Of a DNA stretch of 64,000 nucleotides, positions 54,953 to 64,000 are shown piece after piece. The DNA lies in the NCBI GenBank assembly GCA_940746715.1, contig CALNWN010000007.1:62001-126000 (forward strand). The letters are read 5' to 3'. The notes under the pieces were generated by a model, which worked only from the letters and a program-made list of their open reading frames with translations, was not told where the DNA came from and did not search any database. Both the position numbers and the translations under genes were made by a program. The first letter of the stretch is position 1. Each line of letters begins with the position of its first letter. The DNA is from an uncultured Paraburkholderia sp. (GTDB taxonomy: Bacteria > Pseudomonadota > Gammaproteobacteria > Burkholderiales > Burkholderiaceae).

Positions 54953-57532
54953 TCAGCCGCATGCGCCGACTTCGCCGCAAGCGGTGCAGAAGTCGCAGCC
55001 GTCCTTGCGGATGACGGCATTCGCGCCGCACGACCCGCATTTGCGCCCGAGCATCGTATGCAGCCCCGGCATCATGCCGGGCTGGGTCAATTCAGGCGTA
55101 TTGGCGTCGACGGGATGCGGGCGCATGCCGAAGTCCGCGGACAGCGCCGTTTCGCCTTTCATCTGGCCGCGCGGCAGGCGGGCGAGCAGACGCGACGGAA
55201 CCTGATTGCCCTCGGCGTCGAGAAAGCCCCGGCGGTGCAAAATCTGCTGGATGGCAAAGGCGAGCGCGGCCACTTCGGAGTCGTGCCAGCGCGGCGTGCG
55301 GTGACCGTCCAGACGCTGCACTTCGCCGAGCCGCACCTGCCCGCGGTCCCACGATACCTTGCGCATGTCCTGCAGATTGCGCGCGACAAAACCGCCACGC
55401 GCGGCGAGCGACAGCGAGCGCATGGTCGCCGTGATCCATTGCTGCGATTCGTCCCGCTGACCGGTCGGAATAAAGAACTCGATAGGCCGCTCGATCGTCA
55501 TGTCCTCACCGCCGAGGCGCCCGGTCACTTCGATGAACGACACCGCCACATAGAGCGATTTCTTGCCGGCCTGCGTCAGGTACTCCACCTTTTCGATGAT
55601 CGCCGGCAACTCGCCCTTCGGCCGGTGGTCGATTGCGATTCGCAGCGGATCGAGGTCGCTTTCGGCGAGCGTGTCGTCGGCTTGCGCCGGGCTCACGCTC
55701 AGCACCGCGCCGAGGGTTTCGTTCGGGCGATAGGTGGCGAGACCCTTGAGGCCGCTTTTCCAGGCATCGAAATAAAGGCTTTCGAAGGCTTCGAACGGAT
55801 AGTCGGCGGGCACGTTGACGGTCTTCGAGATCGACGTGTCCACGTAAGGCTGCACCGCGGCCATCATGTCCAGATGATCGCGCGCGGACATCTCGAGCGC
55901 GCTGACGAAATAGTCCGGCAGCCGGCTCACGTCGCCGCCCAGCTTGCGATACAGCCGGGACGCGTAGTCTTCCACGTCGAACGATTCGCGGCCGCCGTCG
56001 ACCATCACCTTCATGCGCGTGTAGGTCCACGAGAAGGCCGGCTCGATGCCGTTCGACGCGTTGTCCGCAAACGCGAGGCTCACGGTGCCGGTCGGCGCGA
56101 TAGACAGCAGATGGCTGTTGCGGATGCCGTCGCGGCGAATCGCCTCCTTGATGTCCTCCGGCAGGCGCGACGCGAACGTGCCGGTTTCGAGGTAGCGCGC
56201 GGCATCGAACAACGGGAACGCGCCGCGTTCCTTCGCCAGTTCCACCGACGCGCGATACGCCTCGTCGCGCATCAGCCGCGCAATCCGCACGGCGAAGTCG
56301 CGGCCTTCCTGGGAGTTGTAGCGCAGGCCGAGCATGACGAGCGTGTCGCCGAGACCCGTAAAGCCCACGCCGATGCGGCGCTTGGCGCGCGATTCGTCGT
56401 ATTGCTGCGGCAGCGGCCACAGCGTGACGTCGAGCACGTTGTCGAGAAAACGCACTTGGGTGCGCGTGCGCTGGGCTAGGCCGTCCCAATCGAATGACGG
56501 CTTGCCGCCTTTCATTTGCGCGAACGGGTCGAGCACGAAACGCGTCAGGTTGAGCGGCCCGAGATTGCAGCAGCCGTAGGCGGGCAACGGCTGTTCGCCG
56601 CAGGGATTGGTCGCGCGAATGGTTTCGACGGCGCGCAGGTTATTGTCCTCGTTCATCCGCGAGATGAAGACGATGCCCGGCTCCGCGACGTCGTAGGTCG
56701 AGCGCATGATGCGCTCCCAGATCGCGCGCGCGGGCCGCTCGCTGTAGACCCACATGCCGTCCTCGCGCTGCCTGACGTCGCCGGCCGCGCGCAGCGCCGG
56801 CGACGGCTCGGCGCGATGCACGAGTTGCCACGGCTCATCTTCCTCGACGGCGCGCATGAACTCGTCGGTTACGCCCACCGACACGTTGAAGTTGTTCCAG
56901 CGTCCCTTCGAATGCTTGGCCTCGATGAACTCGAGCAGATCCGGATGATTGCAGTCGAGCACGGCCATCTGCGCGCCGCGCCGGGAGCCGGCGCTTTCCA
57001 CCGTGCGGCAGGAGGCGTCGAACACATCCATATAGCTGCACGGCCCGGACGCCGACGAACTGGTGGTACGGACGCGCGCGCCCTTCGGCCGGATCGCCGA
57101 AAAGTTGTAGCCGACGCCGCCGCCGCGCCGCATGGTTTCCGCCGCTTGCAGCAGCGCGACGTAGATGCCGGGCAGGCCTTGTTCGTCGACACCCTGAATG
57201 GCGTCGCCGACCGGCTGCACGAAACAGTTGATCAGCGTGGCGGCGATGCCGGTGCCCGCGGCGCTCATGATGCGGCCCGCGCCGAGCGCGCCGTGCCGCA
57301 GATTGTCGACGAAGAGCGCTTCCACCGACTCGCGCAGCGCCGCCGGTTCCGCCTCGGCGACGCCGCGCGCGACGCGCCGGAAGACGTCGGCGGCGGACTG
57401 CTCGTCGCCTTTCGCGTATTTCTCGAGCAGGACGTCGGTGGAAAACTGCTGGGGAGCGACTAGCGGAGCGGGGGGCGCGCTGGCCGCGCGAGTGTCAGGC
57501 CGGGCCGACGGATGCGGCGTGTCTTCTGCCAT
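54953..57532 (-). CDS. nrdJ: Adenosylcobalamin-dependent ribonucleotide reductase (class II)
   Basis: An 859-residue class II ribonucleotide reductase, which uses adenosylcobalamin to make deoxynucleotides without oxygen dependence. Landmarks: the first active-site Cys in DNLRHGALGAGRIMSAAGTG/TLINCFVQPV near residue 98, NPCGEQPLPAYGCCNLGPLN with the radical-site Cys near residue 330, ESAGSRRGAQMAVLDCNHPD, and IRNSHLLSIAPTGTVSLAFA. The C-terminus has the redox and zinc Cys cluster CGSCGANAVI then CDFCTACGEVGACG. ATG at 57532 with GAGGG about 10 bases upstream. A perfect GC hairpin lies 17 bases before it. Two bases separate it from the end of the sensor kinase gene. Intact. Confidence 0.95.
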   Translation of the reverse strand: MAEDTPHPSARPDTRAASAPPAPLVAPQQFSTDVLLEKYAKGDEQSAADVFRRVARGVAEAEPAALRESVEALFVDNLRHGALGAGRIMSAAGTGIAATLINCFVQPVGDAIQGVDEQGLPGIYVALLQAAETMRRGGGVGYNFSAIRPKGARVRTTSSSASGPCSYMDVFDASCRTVESAGSRRGAQMAVLDCNHPDLLEFIEAKHSKGRWNNFNVSVGVTDEFMRAVEEDEPWQLVHRAEPSPALRAAGDVRQREDGMWVYSERPARAIWERIMRSTYDVAEPGIVFISRMNEDNNLRAVETIRATNPCGEQPLPAYGCCNLGPLNLTRFVLDPFAQMKGGKPSFDWDGLAQRTRTQVRFLDNVLDVTLWPLPQQYDESRAKRRIGVGFTGLGDTLVMLGLRYNSQEGRDFAVRIARLMRDEAYRASVELAKERGAFPLFDAARYLETGTFASRLPEDIKEAIRRDGIRNSHLLSIAPTGTVSLAFADNASNGIEPAFSWTYTRMKVMVDGGRESFDVEDYASRLYRKLGGDVSRLPDYFVSALEMSARDHLDMMAAVQPYVDTSISKTVNVPADYPFEAFESLYFDAWKSGLKGLATYRPNETLGAVLSVSPAQADDTLAESDLDPLRIAIDHRPKGELPAIIEKVEYLTQAGKKSLYVAVSFIEVTGRLGGEDMTIERPIEFFIPTGQRDESQQWITATMRSLSLAARGGFVARNLQDMRKVSWDRGQVRLGEVQRLDGHRTPRWHDSEVAALAFAIQQILHRRGFLDAEGNQVPSRLLARLPRGQMKGETALSADFGMRPHPVDANTPELTQPGMMPGLHTMLGRKCGSCGANAVIRKDGCDFCTACGEVGACG

Positions 57533-57548
57533 GGTGTGCCCTCAAACG

Positions 57549-57569
57549 GCGCCGTGCCGTGCACGGCGC
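57549..57569. promoter_or_regulatory. Perfect 9-bp hairpin in nrdJ leader
   Basis: GCGCCGTGC (57549-57557) and GCACGGCGC (57561-57569) flank CGT. On the minus strand it would fold in the nrdJ 5' leader just before the ribosome site. It does not look like an NrdR box. Could modulate ribosome access; role inferred. Confidence 0.5.
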
Positions 57570-57757
57570 GATGGGTGGAGATGCGCGTCACTTTACGGCC
57601 GGGTGTCGGGCCGGCACGATGATGTGACGCAAGCAGGTCCACCTTAGCGCACGTGGCGAAGGGCCGCAATCGGGGTGGGTTGATGCGGCTGCGGCCTCGG
57701 GAGCGGTGTCATCAGGGCAAGCATAAGCAGGCATTAGCGTGCGCAGCGGCGGCGACC

Positions 57758-58048
57758 TCAGACTTCCGCAGGCAGCGCGCCGAGGATTTCCGCGCAGATC
57801 ATCGCCGACGCATTGGCGGGCGCCGGGCGCTCGGCTGGCTTGAACACGGCGTCGCCGCGGCGGATCTTGCGCCGCGACACCGCGCAGGTTCCGGACGTGT
57901 GCGCCGACCTGCGCCGCCACCGCTGTTCGCCGTAATGACATCGTCCCGGCTCGACCCAGCGGATCACCAGCGTCGTGTCGGAGCGCTCGAGAATCTCGAT
58001 GCGTACGCCGTTGGTACCGTCAAGGGGGATGGACTCCAGGGTCATCAT
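57758..58048 (-). CDS. DUF3331 domain protein
   Basis: A 96-residue protein with the Burkholderia-typical DUF3331 pattern: TTLVIRWVEPGRCHYGEQRW then RRRSAHTSGTCAVSRRKIRR and GDAVFKPAERPAPANASAMI. Two conserved Cys (in GRC and GTC) suggest metal binding. The family usually reaches 120-150 residues, so this is a short member. ATG pair at 58045-58048. Function unknown; restricted to Burkholderiaceae, which supports the taxonomic call. Intact. Confidence 0.75.
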   Translation of the reverse strand: MMTLESIPLDGTNGVRIEILERSDTTLVIRWVEPGRCHYGEQRWRRRSAHTSGTCAVSRRKIRRGDAVFKPAERPAPANASAMICAEILGALPAEV

Positions 58049-58396
58049 CGTCGGCTCCGTATTTGTGGGTGTGCCGAATTTAGTCCCGCGCGCGCTGGAG
58101 AGCCATTGTGCGCACGTTGAAACACTGTTCCCCGATTAGCAACAATCAGACTTGACTTTCGACGGCGCTTGGACTGGCGGGCCTCGCCGAAGGGCGTGCC
58201 GCGCCAAAATGAGATAAGAGCGCTTTTTGCAACGCAGTGTTGTAGCGGGTGAGACAGCCAGAAGGCCGCTGACGTGGGCCTTACCGCGCTTCCTTTAAGA
58301 TGTGATGGTCATTATGCGAGCGCGTCCCGTTAGTTTAGCGGGTTTGCTTTTTGCGGGTCCGCTCGCGCACATACCGGCATTCCAACACGAGCCCAC
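58049..58396. other. Intergenic region upstream of the AI-2E family transporter
   Basis: A 348-bp region between divergent genes. It contains a stem-loop followed by a T-rich run at 58326-58352 (separate entry) but no gene. A TAAGAT-like -10 lies near 58300. Confidence 0.4.
58326..58352 (+). terminator. Terminator-like hairpin in the AI-2E leader
   Basis: CCCGTT (58326-58331) pairs with AGCGGG (58337-58342, one T-G wobble), followed by TTTGCTTTTT. It sits 45 bases before the transporter start on the same strand, so it could be an attenuator or the end of a small RNA starting near 58300. Confidence 0.4.
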
Positions 58397-59513
58397 ATGA
58401 ATTCACGTCCGCCCGCTGCCCAGCCCGAATCGACGCGTCAGCCGCATTCCACGCATCCCACGCAGTCGCTGCTGACGCCCGAGCGCGTCAAGAAGCAGAA
58501 GGCCGCCTCACTTGCGTTTTACATCGGGCTCGTGCTGCTCGCGCTGTGGGTCGTGCGCGACTTTCTGCCGGTGGTCGGCTGGGCGGCGTGCTGGCGATTG
58601 CGCTCTGGCCCTCCTGCGCAGGGTGGAAGGCAGCCGCTGGCTGACCGGGCGCACCACGCTGATTGCCGTCGTGCTGACCCTTGCCATCGCGTTGCTGGTC
58701 GTGCTGCCGGTGGGAATCGGCATTGCCCAGTCATTGCGCGAAGCACATGACCTCTCGGACTGGTTCAAAGCCGCGCAGGAGAGCGGCATTGCGATGCCGG
58801 ATTTCATCCACCGTTTGCCGTTCGGCGCGTGCGAGGCCGAGGCGTGGTGGCAGGCGTATCTCGCTCCGCCCTTGCGCGATTCGGCGGCGATGAAGGGCTT
58901 GCACAGCACCACGGTCGTCACGCTAGGCCGGCACTTCGGCGCGCGCGCCGTGCATGCGGTGACGGTGTTCGCGTTCATGCTCGTCACCCTGTTTGTGATC
59001 TTTCAGGCCGGGCCGCGGCTGTCGGGCGCGCTGGCCCGAGGTTTGCTGCGCGGTTTCGGAGAAGACGGCGCGCAACTCGTCGAGCGGATGGCGATCGCCG
59101 TGCGCGGCACGGTGTCGGGACTCGTGGTGGTCGGACTCGGCGAGGGCGCGCTGCTCGGCGTCGCCTATTTCGTCACCGGCTTGCCGCACGTCGCGCTGCT
59201 CGCGCTTATCACCGCCATTGCCGCGATGCTGCCGTTTTGCGCGCCGATTACTTTTGGCCTCGCCGCGCTCTGGCTGTTTTCGCAAGGCTCGATGGCCGGG
59301 GCGATCGGTCTGCTGGTGTTCGGTTCGGTCGTGGTGTTCGTCGCCGAGCATTTCGTGCGGCCGGTGTTGATCGGCAGTTCCACGCGGCTGCCTTTCCTGC
59401 TGGTGCTGTTCGGCATTCTCGGCGGCGCGGAGACTTTCGGGCTGCTCGGCCTTTTTATCGGCCTCGCACTGATGACGGTATTGATGGTGCTGTGGACCGA
59501 CCTCGTCCAATAG
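58397..59513 (+). pseudogene. AI-2E family transporter (PerM-like), frameshifted
   Basis: A membrane protein of the AI-2 exporter/PerM superfamily with seven or eight helices. The start MNSRPPAAQPESTRQPHSTH and first helix FYIGLVLLALWVVRDFLPVV are in one frame; after GWAA a missing G at about 58586 moves the rest (LTLAIALLVVLPVGIGIAQS, VTVFAFMLVTLFVIFQAGPR, LPHVALLALITAIAAMLPFC) into another. The conserved C-terminal FVRPVLIGSSTRLPFLLVLF and GLFIGLALMTVL are complete. One base would repair it. Family members export AI-2 or act as Na+/H+ antiporters; which is not known here. Confidence 0.87.
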
Positions 59514-59546
59514 CTGCATGCGCGCAGTGGTGAGCTCGCGCGCCGC

Positions 59547-60419
59547 TCAGGGCCGCTGATTCGACGGATGTTCCTGCGCCGGCAGCCTCGCGCAGCCGAG
59601 CGTGTATTTCAGCGCGCCCTGCAGCAGCGCGCTCCAGACATCCCACGTATGGCCGCCGTCGATAATGCGCAGCGCCGCCCGATTGCCCGCCATCCGCAAC
59701 TGCGTGTAAAGCAATGACGCGTCGGCCTGGATGGCGAGGTCGTCGTCGCCGGCAGCAATGAAGATCGGCACGCGATACGGCCGGCTCATGTAGCGCTCCC
59801 ACTGCGCCGGGTAGTTCAGCTCGTGCCAGATGCGCGGATCGAACTGACGTTCGCCGAACACGCCCACGCGGCGCGCGGCCGAACCGCGCGGCGGCTCGTT
59901 GACGTAGGTGGCCGGGCTCAGCAGCAGCGCGCCGCAAAAGCGCTCCGGCTGGGTCATCACATAACGCAATGCGCCGAAGCCGCCCATCGACACGCCGCCG
60001 ATCATGCGCCCGGCGCGCTGGGTCGACACCGCGTAGTGTGTTTCGATCTCGGGCAGCAGGTCGTCGAAAAACGCCGTCTCCATCTTTTCCTTGCGGTCGA
60101 CGTACCAGTCGGTGTCGCCTTGGGGCATCACGACCGCGAGCGGCGGAATGTCGCGATGTTCGATCAGCGCGTCGACCGTGCTTTGCAGATGGCCGCGGCT
60201 GATCCAGTCGTTTGCGTCGCCGTTGTTGCCGTGCAGGAGATAGAGCACGGGAATGCGCGCGGCGTCAGGACGATAGCCCGTCGGCAGATAAACCGTGTAG
60301 GACCAATCGCGCCCGAGCGCGGGCGAATGGAAGCTTCGACTCGTCACCGTGCTGGCGAACGACGAAGCGCCGCAAGCGGCCGACAGAACAGCCAGCGTGA
60401 AGTGTAGGAATAGACGCAT
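59547..60419 (-). CDS. Secreted putative esterase (esterase D / feruloyl-esterase fold)
   Basis: A 290-residue alpha/beta hydrolase of the PF00756 putative esterase family. A signal peptide (LFLHFTLAVLSAACGASSFA) suggests the periplasm. VLYLLHGNNGDANDW with the oxyanion loop near residue 60, the nucleophile elbow GGVSMGGFGALRYVM near 143 with Ser, and the C-terminal His in DGGHTWDVW near 253 are present; Asp in AAGDDDLAIQADAS near 222 completes the triad. It hydrolyses esters or acts on S-formylglutathione-like substrates; the true substrate is unknown. Ends 34 bases beyond the AI-2E gene end, convergently. Intact. Confidence 0.9.
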   Translation of the reverse strand: MRLFLHFTLAVLSAACGASSFASTVTSRSFHSPALGRDWSYTVYLPTGYRPDAARIPVLYLLHGNNGDANDWISRGHLQSTVDALIEHRDIPPLAVVMPQGDTDWYVDRKEKMETAFFDDLLPEIETHYAVSTQRAGRMIGGVSMGGFGALRYVMTQPERFCGALLLSPATYVNEPPRGSAARRVGVFGERQFDPRIWHELNYPAQWERYMSRPYRVPIFIAAGDDDLAIQADASLLYTQLRMAGNRAALRIIDGGHTWDVWSALLQGALKYTLGCARLPAQEHPSNQRP

Positions 60420-60514
60420 ATGAGGTAATGAGCAGCAGCCACGCCGGATGACGCGGGGCCGTCATGCTATCAGCATCCAAAGTGGGTTTGACCACGGCGG
60501 AGCGTGCCTCAGGT

Positions 60515-61373
60515 TCACGGCCACGTCCGAAGCCGCGCGCCGACCATGCGCGTCACGAGGCGCTTCGCCGGCTCCGTCGCACACGCGACGGCGAGGAGCG
60601 CCGTGACCGCGCAGGCGTCGGCGAGCAAACCGAGCGGATAGTTCAGGTAGCCGTTGGTGGCGCGAGTCCACCACGAGCGAGATCACCGCGCCGGCGATAA
60701 AGCACAGCAAGCCGTTGCGCCCGATCAGACCGATGAGCGGCAAAGACTGCGCGAGCTTGCGTGCCCAGCCGAGCTCGATCAGGTTGGCGACGAGCCACGC
60801 AATGGCAAGAATAGCAGTTGCCACGCGAACGGGTTGAAGTCCCAGTGCATGTCCGGCGCGGCCGGCAGATACGCGTTGATGGCCGGCGCGCCGGCCCACA
60901 GCGCGACGCTGCCCGCGAGCAGCAGCCAAGGTTGGCTGCGGGCGAGCGGCAGGATCATCGGCACCAGCAGCGCGAAGAATGCATACATCGGCAGCACGGA
61001 GGCAAGATAAGGCTGGCGGCGGAACAGCAGGATGTCGCGCAGCGCGGCGACCGGCGCGTCCATCAGGTCGTCGAGATCGGTGATGGCGAGATTCGGCGCC
61101 TCGATGCTGAATGCATTGAGGACCGCGCTCACGAGCAGCATCAGACCGGCGGTCACGAGAAATGCGCGATAGATTTCCAGCGAGCGCCGCGTAGGCCGTG
61201 GCGGTGGCGAAGCCGCCGAGGAAGACGAACACCTCCGCCGCGTCGCACAGCGCGTACGCGTGAAGCGTGACGCGCGACAGAATACTTCCGCCGATGTGGT
61301 CCACCACGATGATCAGCAGAACGAGGCCACGAAAAAAGTCGAGCTCGATTAAACGCGATTGCGACGGTTGCAT
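60515..61373 (-). pseudogene. opgC: OpgC-like membrane acyltransferase, disrupted
   Basis: Parts of an OpgC-family protein, which succinylates osmoregulated periplasmic glucans. The start MQPSQSRLIELDFFRGLVLL and IIVVDHIGGSILSRVTLHAY are in one frame, with AAEVFVFLGGFATATAYAA. The next frame (about 61156 to 60800) holds GLMLLVSAVLNAFSIEAP through LLAGSVALWAGAPAINAYLP. The last returns to ATAILAIAWLVANLIELGWA and ends, after another shift near 60665, with YLNYPLGLLADACAVTALLA to a TGA at 60515. Three frame changes (near 61190, 60815 and 60665) leave it non-functional. Promoter region faces the second porin. Confidence 0.83.
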
Positions 61374-61862
61374 TGTTTTTATGCCAAAAGCAAACCCTGT
61401 GCGACGGCGCGCTCTTTCAGCGCGTCGGGCGTCTCACAAGGCTTTGGAATAGTGGATGGATGCTGCGGCGGCTGCGGCCCGCATTGGGCGTCCGCATTGC
61501 CGCTTTCACCGGCTCGAGCGGGAAGGCTTGCCCGATGCAGTAAAAATGACTCTAGCGGCACGGCGGAGTTCCGCTTCTGGTGCCGCGAAAGTCAGCGATT
61601 ATATTTCTTTCTGTGACAAGTCTGTTTTCAGTCGCACACTCGTAGATGCCGTCCCGCGGGAACGCAAGCGGAATAGGCGTTTAAAGACAGTGGAGATTTC
61701 GCAACGTTTTGACATATCCACGCGGTCCCCAATGGACGGACGCGTTGCGGCGTGTGAGGATTTCCGTCAAGCGCGCCGGGTTTTCAGAAGCGCGCTGTCG
61801 TAGAGTCAAGAAGAAGGCGTCCGATCGAGTTAGGCCCATTGCTCGAGTGCAGGGGGATCGTC
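61374..61862. other. 489-bp intergenic region, opgC / porin
   Basis: Divergent region with no supported gene. A TTGACA sits at 61709-61714, but no good -10 follows at the right distance. A GC hairpin of partial complementarity occurs near 61405-61440. No other feature recognised. Confidence 0.4.
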
Positions 61863-63023
61863 ATGAACAAGCAAGTGTTCGCGCTGGCTCTTTCCATCGT
61901 TGTGTTCGCCGCCTGCGGCGCACCGGCCTCGGCGCAGACGAGCGTCACGCTGTACGGCGTGCTCGACGAAGGCATCAACTACACCAACAATGCCGGCCGC
62001 GGACATGTCTACGAGCTGGCGAGCGGTTACGCGCAAGGCAGCCGCTGGGGACTCAAGGGCGCCAAGGAACTGGGCGGCGGCCTCAAGGCGATTTTCCAGC
62101 TCGAAAACGGTTTCGACGTGAGTTCGGGCGCCTCAATCAGGGCGGCCGGATGTTCGGGCGTCAGGCTTTTGTCGGCTTGAGCGCGGGGCGCTATGGCGTA
62201 TTGACCTTCGGTCGGCAATACGATTCAGTGGTCGATTATCTCGCGCAATCCACGGCCAATGGCAATTGGGCCGGTACGCTGTTCTCCCATCCGTATGACA
62301 ACGACAATACGGACAATTCGTTTCGCCTCGATAACACCATTAAATACGCGAGCCCCTCGATTAGCGGTTTTCAATTCGGCGGCACGTACAGTTTCAGCAA
62401 CGACACGAATTTCGGCAATAACCGCGCTTATAGCGTAGGCGGGCAGTATGCGTATGGCGGCCTGCTCGTCAGTGCCGCCTATTTGCAGGCGAATAATCCG
62501 GGTAATGGCGCAAACGGCGCGATTACGGCTAACGACGCGAGCTTTGTCGCCGCCCGCATGCGCGTATTCGGCGGCGGCATTACTTATAGTTTTGGGCCGG
62601 CCACGGCGGGCTTCGTGTACAGCAACTCGAACTATCTGAATCCGACCGGCAACGGTTATCTCGGCACCACGCCGCTCGTGCCGCCCGGCGTGTTGTTGAA
62701 CTCGTTGAAATATCAGAACTTCGAACTGAACGGCAAGTATCAGATTTCGCCGATGCTGTTCGTCGGCGCGCAATATGTGTACACGCATCGAAAATTACGA
62801 TGCGTCGAGCGGCGGCATCAAGCCAAAGATTCACTCGTTCGGATTGATGGCGGATTACAACCTGTCCAAACGGACCGACGTCTACATACAGGGCGAATAC
62901 CAGCAGGTGACAGGCGACTCGACGTATTCGATACTAGATGAAACGTTTATACCCGGCGCGCAGTCGCCGTCATCGACATCGAAACAGGTTGTGGTGCGCG
63001 CCGCGATCCGGCATAAGTTCTGA
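61863..63023 (+). pseudogene. General porin, frameshifted
   Basis: An outer-membrane trimeric porin of the Burkholderia type in three frames. The first has a signal peptide MNKQVFALALSIVVFAACGA ending PASA-QT, then SVTLYGVLDEGINYTNNAG, SRWGLKGAKELGGGLKAIF. Near 62130 the frame shifts to RMFGRQAFVGLSAGRYGVLT and the central strands (FQFGGTYSFSNDTNFGNNRA). Near 62790 it shifts again to GLMADYNLSKRTDVYIQGEY and the terminal VVRAAIRHKF. All parts are present, unlike the first porin. Both porins in the window are broken. Confidence 0.88.
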
Positions 63024-63054
63024 CGCAGCGCGCCGTTGGCTGCCTGTATGAAGG

Positions 63055-63435
63055 TCAAGCCGTCAGAAGTTTTTGAACCAGAATACCGACCATCACGCCG
63101 GCGGGAATGCCGAACGTCCTGCCGCGCAGCGTGGCGCTCAGGTCTTCGTCCAGAACGAAGCTGCTGCGGCGCTCGCGCCAGGCCGTTTTGTACAGAAGCG
63201 GCCTCGCGTCGGCGATAAAGAGCGAAATGACCACCGTCGCAATAACCTGCTGGAGCGCGTGCAGCTTGGCCATGACGGGCAAGAATTCGCCGCTGATGCA
63301 GAAGAGGACCATGATGGCGGTGGCGACCACGGCGCCAAAGAAAAAACCGCCCATGAAGCGGTTGGCTGATGTAAGAGAATCCACGTGAGCCTCGACTTCT
63401 TCATCGCCCGGATGCGGGTTGATGAAGCAAAACAT
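63055..63435 (-). CDS. Small inner-membrane protein, function unknown
   Basis: A 126-residue protein starting MFCFINPHPGDEEVEAHVDS. Two good membrane helices are visible, MGGFFFGAVVATAIMVLFCI and VIATVVISLFIADA, and a third weaker one, GIPAGVMVGILVQKLL, at the C-terminus, separated by a charged loop with YKTAWRERRSSFVLDEDLS. No family is recognised. The ATG at 63435 is chosen over a GTG 42 bases upstream because no coding pattern precedes it. Intact as a frame. Confidence 0.6.
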   Translation of the reverse strand: MFCFINPHPGDEEVEAHVDSLTSANRFMGGFFFGAVVATAIMVLFCISGEFLPVMAKLHALQQVIATVVISLFIADARPLLYKTAWRERRSSFVLDEDLSATLRGRTFGIPAGVMVGILVQKLLTA

Positions 63436-63721
63436 GCTGAAGGGAAGGTGTTCCGTTGAGATGCCGGGCCGGACCACGCCGGGTCGGACGTTGCGCGCGG
63501 CCGGTCAATCTCGGCAGAGGCCTAAGAATATTTTCTTTGCGTGCTTCAACCTATCGTCCGTTTCCTAAACAGACTTCGGAAAAATCCTAAAGCGTGACGG
63601 CGGCGCGGCACGCCTGCGGTGAACTCGCGCGCAACCAGCGGCTCAAATCGGTCGCTCAGCAGTTTCCATGCTGGGTGTTCCCATCGCCGTACATGAACCT
63701 GGCTTCTTTCACGGAGATTTC

Positions 63722-64000
63722 ATGAGTAATCGCGCGACGCAGATCCTTCCTCATCATCGCTATGTCCATTCGCTCGGTGCGCCCTTGCGTGCGTGCAAGG
63801 CACGATCACCAAAGTGTTCGCGAGCCCGGACAACCACCACGGCGCAAACCATCAGCACCTGATCGTCCGGATTGGTAAGGTTTTGAAGCTGGAAGGCGGC
63901 ACGCAAAACCTCGTCGGCACGGAGGTATTCGTTGCCGTGCGATTCGGCGACAATGAAGGACTCGCCGAGGAAATTCCGGGCCTGCAAGCCGGCCAGCCCA
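63722..64000 (+). pseudogene. DUF3465-like protein, frameshifted and cut by window end
   Basis: The start MSNRATQILPHHRYVHSLG is in one frame. After a shift near 63795 another frame gives GTITKVFASPDNHHGANHQH, LIVRIGKVLKLEG and VFVAVRFGDNEGLAEEIPGL before the window ends. The His-rich HHGANHQH followed by a hydrophobic strand resembles the DUF3465 family of small beta proteins. The end lies beyond position 64000. Function unknown. Confidence 0.55.

Noticed and set aside
54881..56479. 532-codon plus-strand frame opposite nrdJ
   Set aside because: Same GC effect; composition is Arg/His/Val-rich with no motif, and nrdJ is conserved on the minus strand.
57533..57757. Cobalamin riboswitch upstream of nrdJ
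   Set aside because: A GACCTGC resembling part of a B12 box is present, but the remaining conserved blocks are absent.

Overview
The window is high-GC, densely coded DNA that looks like a chromosome segment of a Burkholderiaceae bacterium of the Burkholderia/Paraburkholderia/Caballeronia group. The evidence is the set of gene families (DUF3331, two Burkholderia-type general porins, AraC-linked YahK-like dehydrogenase, MocR regulator, TAXI and TRAP binding proteins, a tssBCDEFGHA-type type VI secretion locus with TagF, OmpA-like and M15 peptidase partners) and codon use. No plasmid, phage, insertion sequence, CRISPR array, rRNA or tRNA was recognised.

Layout. 0.2-4.4 kb: a TRAP carboxylate transporter operon (dctP, dctQ, broken dctM) and a porin remnant. 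4.4-8.1 kb: a tautomerase / class II aldolase / urea transporter set on the minus strand, a glycolipid-binding-domain protein, and an alpha/beta hydrolase. 7.2-11.2 kb: a minus-strand operon of flavin monooxygenase (beheaded), SDR, ferritin-like metal hydrolase (frameshifted) and alpha/beta hydrolase. 11.2-18 kb: GNAT acetyltransferase, broken EamA exporter with a divergent MocR regulator, TAXI binding protein, zinc-ribbon membrane protein, single-domain response regulator. 18-30 kb: Zur/Fur, GST, NERD-helicase, broken signalling genes, BetR-type regulator, amino-acid oxidoreductase remnants, and zwf. 30-45 kb: type VI secretion locus. 45-64 kb: nucleoside hydrolase, LysR, YahK-like dehydrogenase with AraC regulator, GGDEF protein, hydroxyacid dehydrogenase, a binding-protein/sensor-kinase pair, nrdJ, DUF3331, AI-2E family transporter, esterase, opgC, second porin, small membrane protein and a DUF3465-like gene running off the edge.

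Two things stand out. First, about half of the recognisable genes are damaged: by frameshifts, by in-frame stops at positions where the family has a sense codon, by missing ends, or by internal deletions that fuse neighbours. Core metabolic genes such as zwf, nrdJ and the Zur gene read through cleanly. Small indels alone could be sequencing error, but large deletions, gene fusions and a rearrangement are harder to explain that way. The pattern fits early genome decay, as known for host-restricted leaf-nodule Burkholderia, though a poor-quality assembly is not excluded.

Second, the type VI locus is broken by an apparent 10.4-kb inversion (about 31396-41797). The 5' part of tssM lies at 41.8-42.5 kb on the minus strand and the rest at 31.4-34.2 kb on the plus strand. 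Flipping the segment back rebuilds tssM and restores an arrangement of tssL-tssK transcribed away from tssC-hcp-E-F-G-H-A, with tssM-tagF-ompA convergent. The parts that would have sat at the other breakpoint (tssK 5' end, tssJ, tssB, tssC 5' two thirds) are absent, and the ClpV ATPase gene tssH is reduced to its last ~70 codons. The secretion system cannot be functional as sequenced.
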